Virus record (IMG/VR): IMGVR_UViG_3300009790_003634
Location: 1-21,777 of that record
DNA: 21,777 nt
Strand: one strand, 5' to 3'
DNA from: a virus
This document shows, in pieces, positions 16,301 through 21,777 of the stretch. Numbering within the stretch: position 1 is the stretch's first letter; each line of letters begins with the position of its first letter. Position numbers and translations under genes: made by a program. The notes beneath the pieces are model-generated. The model was not told the DNA's origin. It ran no database searches and saw only the letters and a list, made by a program, of their open reading frames with translations.

Positions 16301-17922
16301 ATATTCCTCCGCCAATCGCTTCTTTAATGGCTCTCCCTTTTAATGTTATACCTCTCGCCCCCGGCCCACCAATTACGCCACTAGGATTGACTTACTTGGC
16401 AACATCATTTTTGGAGCCAAAAGAAAGAAAGAAATTATCAGACTTGAAGAGAGGAAAGAATATCAACCCCGGCGCCGATCCAGAAACAGGTGGTTTTGTC
16501 GGTGGCTCACCAGAAGAATTATTAGAAGCCCGCGAGTTAGCAGCCCGCGAGGCATATGCTAATGCAGAAAAAATCCATACTAGGATTATAAGTTTTGCGA
16601 AAGCTTGGTGTTTCATGCTGGAAGAATTATATGACAAAGTTGTAAATGAAAGTTTTCAATATACATACAGCTCCGAATCCACTGATGAGTTAAATATCCC
16701 AAACCATGGCACTTATAATATCCATTGGCTGGGTGATGCCGCAGAAGGTAAAGATATGAATGTCACAGCAATTGTTCAGCCCGCCAGCGCAGGTGGCTCA
16801 GTTGGGCTTGATTACCACGTTTGGGACGTTATTCAAGCATGGAGCGATCCGAATAAATGGACGCACCGCCAATCTTCTGTAGATATGGCAACTCAAACAT
16901 ACGATCGAGAATTAGAAGAGGCAGACTTTAAAGATTTCATGACAAAAGTAAGCCGAATGATCAATAATCATCTGACTGCAACCCTCGGCGACAAACAGCG
17001 AGGTGCACACACCATGTCCGGTGACAAGAGTTTGGCTATCCAAATGTATAATTTTTGTAGATATCTTTCCGCCATGCAAGATCACACTAGTTCTACCTCC
17101 ACAGATGGATATTCATGGCACAGGTACCTTGGCTTCGAAAAATTTGAGGAATTGAAGAGTTTTCACAGGGGCGGGATTAAAGCAATATTTGGCTTCAACC
17201 GAGCCATGGCATTTTTGGCATATGGAATTTCTAGAATAATGAATGAAGCCGGCTTGAGCGTTGAAATTGACTTCACTGATGAAGTTCATCAACCACGTTT
17301 TGAGGCATTACCTGCCGGACGTAGACTAGCAGATACCATCGATTCACCAGTCGAAGGACGTCTGGTTCTTACACATAGAAACATGGATTGGCACATGTCC
17401 GCATTCGGCGGTAGGGATGACGTGGGATGGAGTTCAGAGCAATACTGGAACCATTATATTCGTGATGCTTCAGGAGTTACTGATAGTGCGATGGATGACG
17501 ACTCTGAAGAATATTGGGGTACCCTGATCATACCAAACTTCACTAGCGATCTCTCTTATAACCTTAATAACCAAGCAAAGTACCATTATACAGGGCATAT
17601 TCCATCTGAAAGCACTTACGATGCTGCAGAATCTCAAGGCTCCTACCGCGCCAACATCAACGGTATGAATACGGTTTTTTATAGTGAATCGCAATTGTTT
17701 TTCAAAAATACCGGGGGGTATGGACAGAATGGAAGTCACAGTCCCAAAGGTGTTGGAATCGACAAGTTTTTCAAGAAGATGAAGGACGAATCATTGTTCG
17801 ATATGTTAGTGACAGCGTATATGGAACGGGCAGAGAGAACTACCGATGGATTCCAAGAAACAGACGCCGGCGAAGCCGAAGATCTCACAGCCAGCGGCAC
17901 AATCTTCGGGGAAATTGAGTGA
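10339..17922 (+). CDS. Giant (2527-aa) probable tail/baseplate protein, function unknown
   Basis: One uninterrupted frame of 7584 bases, the largest gene here. I do not recognise the family. Residues 8-75 may be a small beta barrel (SH3-like). Residues about 340-1230 are Asp/Ser/Leu-rich and mostly helical, with an amphipathic stretch near 774-826 (FGQAVESIENAIVDGIEKGL). A Gly-rich turn lies near 1232, then an acidic part (1270-1300) and a strongly helical block (about 1474-1560). Residues about 1955-2015 are hydrophobic and Pro-rich (PPPIASLMALPFNVIPLAPG). The last third is Trp-rich: I count 12 Trp after residue 1690 and only one before. Long uniform coiled coil, as in a classical tape measure, is not evident. 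The start follows AAGGA at 10326-10330, overlapping the previous stop. Position between spike and gp25/gp6 argues for a baseplate or tail-tip structural role. Confidence 0.75.
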   Translation: MATGATATTFRVLIDTEIYESVQSLSNPIGTLLSDQEVTLIEPNLGKYFQLSKISYETSGTTKETFIRSCFLAPAAGNSSPPETYELIGEEVEEPVPNPIKVKDAEIETPYAEGKHINVVIDSGFVDMKDIDDNLMDLKLTAISKMIEFYGKNATSTQLNEFIANPFGLIKMGETYFPTRPCKGIVIKFSVRKKYFDAFEDMSFDDFSIRNIHKNFIAINIQGKQFEKSMSDLVKVLGKYNSDVGKFSGSLVGINFDKSGNEVRNFLSNFKKFLSSNNVSLANVGESKFELGFNMETYRLEYVLHFSPYGNFLTVGLKALAAQINATTSKILIAHKDIVSASLGGMNWMDLCNNFLAGEFKIDFSTPSVKSPSLKKPKSQLEADMKRVSADYDDLTIMDSDKNGQLANLKTDPKFKEKASELLLRSRDVVGDNFLANLPEILANVDDLNSLYGLVFDKVSIKDLVDLLMEKMTENLNVPDINEIKLRGIMKALTPNMALGLIEEFIETPQQLSAFSVGVCDLIEISENNIDDILGSFSSIDNPIQFYLIHYKDSSPGVPAGMLADAYVGDLAAKLEENGITDCESLYSAYRNNNFNISDYFQETALKTIICEILTNGLPEMTDICVYTPTVTATSITSFTSYGVSSPVLNADIMSFLKSIDASILVKGIDVFIKDMFADAQNYQKQLNIDANASSYVPGTATPDYSGVKFSITPGDLFDRFAKIPKIKIELDKLSLTKKKMLNKVPNVNLDLESKKKDVNFSLPSIKSVNPSFDFSSFEFESIGDIFGQAVESIENAIVDGIEKGLINAFKGILQNVLDSLNMDMPDIDSPDFGGLNMNDLMDASDGTSADIVTSIILDDLKFEIGKFNPDFDSNAVDISGYTPSLSDVKTAFDDMSACLKPLELTRVMKGQFNKKDYKNMTSSIKDPNLKQAFNPSAFNRAMEMIADFVDVDMLEELEDAYDNKQVMVAVCKNHGVPYCLRDIKVTLEEKYASLSPAEICDLIDDIVDETKDSLVDAIGNMKENFQDNLPFNEDPCSFMPKPADIPAMDFVNNVAFDAIFNPIELEYKAEAASFPDLMLMSTSPEEYVKCRLYQYDSVPVEVLQDPATGLFDIEYDFISNVMGDDFDKETGAFNQDFSNHYFGPQTPVYYLGNDRNYYQVENLSLIEIDKQNDEYFINRNDTPSVDDNLYVKKATESLRPIPRLKESYIDSGFIIRGYGSTGASGVGMVYSGGGGTGTAAVEEMRNITNARIARGYEIQFPSLSAEATMASEDFTPADLEAEDSGDDEVLNLLIGEDRSLTSIARSPKIKFDVGANRTTISNSANMTYPSVDALVNPQCVKLDSEYNVETDTGYPYYAKSIQDSIDETQRRLFEEYGLYTASPFREFLGFYTDGHDSMAQSFIKDEREDCDLIANMTADIAQTMMRAMGESPLFDTNEMLSFLFETEDVNLFKVQEAKGAAKDDFNEDCEFKDDNKSKLKSSSTKQLIYLTFRIYTIDLLMKSCFINSVVYEEEMSDYMIKFIFEYMVQELKREKESYYSVFKDLYSQEYGEDLESKFPDPPKKFKSIVSEIYLDMRSYFSTIFPNAMDGTIRAAVSGMKVFSGTESEYPRELYDTYMYGRNIPSENSRFLIQLLFQRDDGTEVFLNNSTYAERSHDTPIIIRLNYVFDYYNTVNSNVRKNIDEDVAIPGIMVGEGGIPPSTIEYAWLKKHDPVLYSDDDDVHHSAIGQENLQGRSAPAYDLGDYRSSYVNEEKQAYLPIQVHKMRRTKSFLMQYSSREGFWAYHEEPYLVVLPLAETRIDVGSDTYDNFKSEGYQLFRSIQAQNKPYIIDKKEYNYDTFIAMSIAKFVSDSADGSHAVEYSIHDFLKNRMRVDSYIDLIRRTMLVKLQQLKPEVLFAFQDTKNAIRRGIMSLSKEKEVFDYVELETDTTMGDQSQGVGTSPDFSPKAKKMALMTVPMIVKGMAEMFDPNIKVASVIRKAANASGLDIPPPIASLMALPFNVIPLAPGPPITPLGLTYLATSFLEPKERKKLSDLKRGKNINPGADPETGGFVGGSPEELLEARELAAREAYANAEKIHTRIISFAKAWCFMLEELYDKVVNESFQYTYSSESTDELNIPNHGTYNIHWLGDAAEGKDMNVTAIVQPASAGGSVGLDYHVWDVIQAWSDPNKWTHRQSSVDMATQTYDRELEEADFKDFMTKVSRMINNHLTATLGDKQRGAHTMSGDKSLAIQMYNFCRYLSAMQDHTSSTSTDGYSWHRYLGFEKFEELKSFHRGGIKAIFGFNRAMAFLAYGISRIMNEAGLSVEIDFTDEVHQPRFEALPAGRRLADTIDSPVEGRLVLTHRNMDWHMSAFGGRDDVGWSSEQYWNHYIRDASGVTDSAMDDDSEEYWGTLIIPNFTSDLSYNLNNQAKYHYTGHIPSESTYDAAESQGSYRANINGMNTVFYSESQLFFKNTGGYGQNGSHSPKGVGIDKFFKKMKDESLFDMLVTAYMERAERTTDGFQETDAGEAEDLTASGTIFGEIE

Positions 17923-17949
17923 TTATGTATCTCAAAATAAAAATAAAGG

Positions 17950-17958
17950 TATAAAATA
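17950..17958 (+). promoter_or_regulatory. Candidate promoter element before gp25
   Basis: TATAAAATA lies in the only sizeable gap (17923-18040, 118 bases, very AT-rich). It is close to, but not an exact match of, the T4 late element TATAAATA. A second AT-rich box (TATACTATTTAAT, from 18012) is nearer the gene. The gap has room for a promoter driving gp25, gp6 and the following structural gene. Confidence 0.3.
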
Positions 17959-17970
17959 AATTTAAATTAT

Positions 17971-17991
17971 AGATATGGTAGTAAAATATCT
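17971..17991 (+). other. Weak inverted repeat in the gap before gp25
   Basis: AGATAT (17971-17976) and ATATCT (17986-17991) can pair around a 9-base loop. The stem is six A/T-rich pairs with one G-C at the second position, followed by only TT before A-rich sequence. It is too weak for a convincing intrinsic terminator and may be a chance feature of AT-rich DNA. Confidence 0.2.
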
Positions 17992-18040
17992 TTAAAACAT
18001 AAATGTTGTTGTATACTATTTAATATTTGAGGAATAATAC

Positions 18041-18421
18041 ATGTCAAACATATCCCCAGCATTGCCATTAACCATAGATCCTACAAACGGCTTCTTGAAC
18101 AACCACACAGAAGTTTCAGCAATAGTTCAAGATTTGAAAATGTTACTTTTAACATCTCCGGGCGAACGCGTCATGGATCCTAATTTTGGCGTAGGCATGA
18201 GAAGGTTTTTGTTCGAACAGAATAATACAACCACCCATTCTTCGATCAAGGCTAAAATCATGAGACAGGCAAAAGAATACTTACCGTTTATTGATATACA
18301 AGAAATATCCTTTAGCACCGAAGATGACTCTTCAAATGTCAGAGCAAATGGATTGATGGTGTCAATAAGATTCGTTATTGCTCCACTGGGAATTTCTACA
18401 ACTGCCAATATAACGGTTTAA
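18041..18421 (+). CDS. 25: Baseplate wedge protein gp25
   Basis: A 126-aa baseplate wedge subunit of the GPW/gp25 family, found in contractile tails and type VI secretion (TssE-like). It joins the wedge gp6 to the hub or tube-sheath initiation complex. The family hallmark spans residues 35-59: LLLTSPGERVMDPNFG, then a basic MRRFLFE. R43 and the E42 neighbour belong to the conserved PGER turn. The C-terminus is a beta sandwich half (VRANGLMVSIRFVIAPLG). Length matches T4 gp25 (132 aa). The start follows TGAGGA just upstream (about 18028-18033). It lies after the 118-base gap and 13 bases before gp6, forming a unit with it, in line with their direct physical contact in T4. Confidence 0.92.
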   Translation: MSNISPALPLTIDPTNGFLNNHTEVSAIVQDLKMLLLTSPGERVMDPNFGVGMRRFLFEQNNTTTHSSIKAKIMRQAKEYLPFIDIQEISFSTEDDSSNVRANGLMVSIRFVIAPLGISTTANITV

Positions 18422-18434
18422 AAGAGGAAAATAA

Positions 18435-20246
18435 ATGGCTAAATATGATGATAAAAACAAAAAGATCCCAATCAGATATACAAGCAGGGACTTCAATAAT
18501 ATAAAAAAGGATTTGGTAAGTTACGCAAAAAGATACTATCCGGATTCGTACAAAGACTTCAATGAAGCGTCTTTTGGTTCGTTAATGTTTGACACGGTGG
18601 CGTACACTGGAGACATCTTATCTTTCTATTTGGACTACCAAACAAACGAATGTTTTTTGGATACTGCCAATGAATATAATAATGTCGTGAAACTTACTAG
18701 ACAAATGGGTTATAAATATCGAGGACGTCCCTCGACTCATGGATATGTTTCTTTTTTCATTTTAGTGCCCGCCGACTCTAACGGACTTCAACCTGACAGC
18801 AAATATATACCAATATTAAAAAGACGAACAGAAATGTCCTCTGATAATGGAGAAAACTTTTTATTAACTGAAGATGTAGATTTCAGAAAAGCAGGAAATG
18901 AGGTGGTTGTTGGGCGTGTCAATTCATCAACCGGGCTACCAACACATTATATTATAAAAGCAACAGGAAGGGTGATATCTGGAAGACTTCAACAAAAAAA
19001 TGTTAATCTAGAAGAATTCAAAAAATTCAATAGAATCTTTATTGGAGATGCAAATATATCAGAAATATTAGAATGCACTGATATTGAAGGGCATGAATAT
19101 TATGAAGTCGAAAACTTAGCACAAGATGTGATTTACAGAGATATTCCAAATTCAGATTCGGCTAGCCGAGATGCAACACCGATGATATTAAAGCCATATG
19201 CTGTTCCTAGACGATTTGTTGTCGAAAGGAATGGTGGGCAAACATTCATGCAGTTTGGATATGGCTCAGAAGAGGACATAAAGATTGACAAAATTGTTGA
19301 TCCTTCTAATATTGTTTTAAATCAATTTGGAAGAGATTATATTTTAAATACAGATTTTGATCCAGCAAATTTGCTAGGAAGTGACAAGTTTGGCGTCTCC
19401 CCTGTCAATACTACTTTGAGGATCGTATATCGTTCGAATGATAGCGATAATCCAAATGCAGCAGTTGGTTCTGTCAAGCAAATTGTTAGGGCTATATACA
19501 GCTTTGAAGATCAAACAAACTTGGACGAAGGAAAAGTGAACGATGTTAGATCTTCTTTGGAATGCACGAACGAAGCAGCAATTGTAGGGCATGCGAACAT
19601 ACCTTCAACTGAAGAATTAAAAATTCGTACAAAATCGTTTTTCGCAACACAAAACAGAGCAGTAACTAGAGATGATTATAAATCTTTAGTATACAATATG
19701 CCTGCAAAATACGGTGCCATCAAAAGATGCGCAATATTGCAAGATAGAGATTCATTTAAGAGAAATCTCAATATGTACCTTATCTCAGAAAACTCTGCTG
19801 GCAATCTTACACAATCAAATGATATTTTAAAGTCAAATGTCAAGACATGGCTTAATCAACATAGAATGGTTAACGATACTTTGGACATTATGGACGCCAA
19901 GATAATTAACCTATCAATTAACTTTGTCATCGTCACAAAAGGCGGATATGATAAGTTTAGAGTATTAGATAATTGTTTACGAACAATTCGTGCTCGCTTC
20001 ACAAGACATTTTGATATTTCAGAACCCCTGAGTTATACAGAAATTTATTCGACTTTGAACAGGATCGAAGGCGTGGCAGACACATCAGATGTAACAGTTT
20101 TAAACCAAAATGGCGGCGCCTATTCTAATACTATGTTAGATATTGGCAAGAATACCACACCGGATGGAAGATTTGTTGCATGCCCTCTAAATTGTGTTTT
20201 TGAAGTAAAGTTTCCATCCATAGATATTAAAGGGAGTGTTAAATAA
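18435..20246 (+). CDS. 6: Baseplate wedge protein gp6 (baseplate J-like)
   Basis: A 603-aa counterpart of T4 gp6 (660 aa), the wedge protein whose dimers form the inner iris-like ring of the baseplate. The N-terminus has the typical IPIRYTSRDFNNIKKDL (residues 11-27), then FNEASFGSLMFDTVAYTGDI and LDYQTNECFLDTA, matching the gp6/baseplate J opening where the chain forms the helical bundle with gp25 and gp7. The central part is beta-rich. The phrase FATQNRAVTRDDYKSLV (about 400-416) is the hallmark of the baseplate_J fold. The C-terminal domain (from about 465) has the INLSINFVIVTKGGYDKF beta-alpha pattern. The start follows GAGG at 18424-18427. The stop overlaps the next start (TAATG). The family call is secure; assembly details are from T4. 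Confidence 0.92.
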   Translation: MAKYDDKNKKIPIRYTSRDFNNIKKDLVSYAKRYYPDSYKDFNEASFGSLMFDTVAYTGDILSFYLDYQTNECFLDTANEYNNVVKLTRQMGYKYRGRPSTHGYVSFFILVPADSNGLQPDSKYIPILKRRTEMSSDNGENFLLTEDVDFRKAGNEVVVGRVNSSTGLPTHYIIKATGRVISGRLQQKNVNLEEFKKFNRIFIGDANISEILECTDIEGHEYYEVENLAQDVIYRDIPNSDSASRDATPMILKPYAVPRRFVVERNGGQTFMQFGYGSEEDIKIDKIVDPSNIVLNQFGRDYILNTDFDPANLLGSDKFGVSPVNTTLRIVYRSNDSDNPNAAVGSVKQIVRAIYSFEDQTNLDEGKVNDVRSSLECTNEAAIVGHANIPSTEELKIRTKSFFATQNRAVTRDDYKSLVYNMPAKYGAIKRCAILQDRDSFKRNLNMYLISENSAGNLTQSNDILKSNVKTWLNQHRMVNDTLDIMDAKIINLSINFVIVTKGGYDKFRVLDNCLRTIRARFTRHFDISEPLSYTEIYSTLNRIEGVADTSDVTVLNQNGGAYSNTMLDIGKNTTPDGRFVACPLNCVFEVKFPSIDIKGSVK

Positions 20247-21777
20247 TGGCAATAAAAAGATATGTTGCAATCGCAGACAATACGATAACTAATCAGTACA
20301 ATGCAGCGCTTTCGTCCCAGAGAACTAAAGCAAATGCTGGCTTGGCAGACTCGCTTGAGATTTTTAAAATTTACGGACAAGTCAATTCGAGTACTGTTGA
20401 GCAAACCAGAATTTTAATTAAGTTTCCAGTTAATGAAACAAATTTGTCTTCTGAAGTTCGAACTATCAAGCAAGATCGTGATGCTGGCATTCTGCCGGCA
20501 AAAGATTCGGTAAAGTTCTTCATGAAGATGTATAATGTAGAGCATCCGCAAACTGTTCCTAGGAATTTTAAATTAGTGGCGCACCCACTTAGAAGAACTT
20601 GGGATGAGGGCTTAGGAATAGATCTGGACGAGTATTCAGACATTGGACAGTCAAGCTGGCTTTCAGCCTCTTCGACAACAGCATGGGGCACAGCAGGCGC
20701 TTCTCATACAGGAAGCGATGTAAATACCTCAACAGCCTATTTGATGGAACAAGAATTCGATACAGGGCTTGAAGATTATGAAGTTGATATTACCAAATAT
20801 GTAGAAGATGTCCTCTCTGGTGATATCAATTCTGGAAACAATTACGGACATATCTTGCAGATATCTTCTAGCTATTTGAGCGATTCCAACTCTTACTATA
20901 CAAAAAAGTTTTCAGCAAGAAGCTCAGAGTATTTTTTTAAACGTCCGGTAATTGAAGCCCGTTGGGATTCTTCTATTAAAGATGATAGAAATAATTTCTA
21001 TTACAGTTCATCTCTTTGTTCTTCGACAGACAACCTGAACACAATATACTTATATAATAACATTGGCGGAAGGCTTAAGAATTTACCATCTCCTGTTAGT
21101 GCAGGTAATGTATACGTTCAGTTTTACCTTTCTTCTGGCTCTGCAGCTTCTGGCAGCGCATTGACATTGGTTGCAGACGGCACACATGTCACTTCTGACA
21201 ATCCCACGTTTGTAACTGGTGGCTATGTATCTACTGGTATTTACAGCGCTTCAGTGGCTATCACGGGCACCGCCGAAACACTTCACGATGTTTGGTATAG
21301 AAAAACGAAAGCCTCAACAGTCCTGACGTTTGGCTCAGGAATTCCTTCCAACGGAACACTGGGTATTACCTTTGGCGCCCTAGGAGCATATACACTTACC
21401 TTTGACAACACAGCCGGATCAACTGATTCTGATGTCGGTACCAAAGCCTCAGCAGTCTTGACTTTTGGCTCAGGAGTCCCTTCTAATGGGACATTGGCGA
21501 TCGCTTTCGGTACACTTGGAACCTATACCCTTACTTTTGATAACACAGCGGGCTCTTCCGATGCTGATATCGGTTCTGACAAAGCAGCAACAATTGATCC
21601 GTCAGCAGAGAGGGATTCAGCCGCCAACGCCCAAAAAGTATTGTCGTTATTAAAAGATGGTGTCACTGGAGATGCAATTAAAAATGCTTACGACTTTGCT
21701 TATGGTGGATCTGCTGGATCCGAAACCGTAACAATCACTTCTAAAGAAATTGGCTCAACCCACAACATCACTGTGAC
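20246..21777 (+). CDS. Large tail/baseplate structural protein, DNRLRE-like N-terminus (partial, runs off window)
   Basis: An open frame of 510 codons with no stop before the window ends, so the 3' part is missing. The start ATG overlaps the gp6 stop (TAATG), with AGGGAG (20231-20235 region) upstream. The N-terminus (AIKRYVAIADNTITNQY) leads to EIFKIYGQVNSS and RILIKFPV. The phrase RRTWDEGLG, followed by WLSASSTTAWG, resembles DNRLRE-type beta-sandwich proteins found on virions and cell surfaces. Residues about 340-370 are Ser/Thr/Gly-rich beta strands (GYVSTGIYSASVAI). Two 45-residue tandem repeats start at K355, followed by a helix-strand unit (DSAANAQKVLSLL, then ETVTITSKEIGSTHN) of the kind common in phage fibre-like proteins. 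Position after gp6 suggests an external baseplate or fibre protein replacing gp7/gp8-type genes. Exact role unknown. Confidence 0.75.
   Translation, partial: MAIKRYVAIADNTITNQYNAALSSQRTKANAGLADSLEIFKIYGQVNSSTVEQTRILIKFPVNETNLSSEVRTIKQDRDAGILPAKDSVKFFMKMYNVEHPQTVPRNFKLVAHPLRRTWDEGLGIDLDEYSDIGQSSWLSASSTTAWGTAGASHTGSDVNTSTAYLMEQEFDTGLEDYEVDITKYVEDVLSGDINSGNNYGHILQISSSYLSDSNSYYTKKFSARSSEYFFKRPVIEARWDSSIKDDRNNFYYSSSLCSSTDNLNTIYLYNNIGGRLKNLPSPVSAGNVYVQFYLSSGSAASGSALTLVADGTHVTSDNPTFVTGGYVSTGIYSASVAITGTAETLHDVWYRKTKASTVLTFGSGIPSNGTLGITFGALGAYTLTFDNTAGSTDSDVGTKASAVLTFGSGVPSNGTLAIAFGTLGTYTLTFDNTAGSSDADIGSDKAATIDPSAERDSAANAQKVLSLLKDGVTGDAIKNAYDFAYGGSAGSETVTITSKEIGSTHNITV
21308..21577 (+). repeat. Two tandem 135-base coding repeats (45 residues each)
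   Basis: Unit 1 is 21308-21442 and unit 2 is 21443-21577. At protein level 35 of 45 residues are identical, with shared phrases FGSG, PSNGTL and YTLTFDNTAGS. Among the 35 identical residues, 16 use a different codon, so the duplication is not recent and has been kept by protein-level selection. Each unit reads as several short beta strands, likely one Ig-like or fibre building block. Confidence 0.88.

Noticed and set aside
21465-21653. Short + strand frame of 62 codons near the window end
   Set aside because: It is out of frame with the open structural gene that starts at 20246 and runs through it without a stop; the repeats are in the structural frame.
1-21777. Antiphage defence system, CRISPR array, tRNA or integrase
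   Set aside because: No repeat-spacer pattern, cloverleaf or relevant domains were seen; the sugar genes fit glycan modification and the rest is late transcription and tail.

Overview
The window is a gene-dense, AT-rich stretch of a tailed double-stranded DNA phage with a contractile tail, related to T4 (myovirus type). The assignment rests on clear homologues of baseplate wedge gp25 and gp6 next to each other, a gp5-like hub protein with an N-terminal OB-fold-like segment, and a small gp55-like late sigma factor. All genes lie on the + strand with almost no intergenic DNA. Most junctions are ATGA, GTGA or TAATG overlaps or gaps of a few bases. I see no tRNA, CRISPR array, insertion sequence or integrase. 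The cassette of bacterial surface-sugar enzymes suggests a Gram-negative, possibly marine host, but that is inference.

Region 1 (15-5095) is a six-gene glycan block: glycosyltransferase, GDP-mannose 4,6-dehydratase, second glycosyltransferase, GNAT acetyltransferase, a very short DegT-type PLP aminotransferase, and an RmlB-like dehydratase. Together they could make a 4-keto-6-deoxy sugar nucleotide, aminate it, N-acetylate it and transfer it. The acceptor (host surface, virion protein or DNA) is not visible.

Region 2 (5110-6868) holds small genes around late transcription: a 69-aa unknown protein, an FmdB-type zinc ribbon, a membrane-anchored acidic protein, the gp55-like sigma factor, and a helical protein that could be a gp33-like co-activator.

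Region 3 (6872-21777) is tail and baseplate: an 829-aa hub protein ending in an M15-type peptidase domain where T4 gp5 has a lysozyme; a separate 311-aa spike-like protein; a 2527-aa protein of unknown function; gp25; gp6; and the first 510 codons of a large structural protein with two 45-residue tandem repeats, cut off by the window end. The only non-coding gap over 100 bases is 17923-18040, before gp25.

The most unusual points are the minimal aminotransferase, the hub protein's swapped catalytic domain and extra middle domain, and the giant protein between spike and gp25, whose last third differs sharply in composition from the rest.
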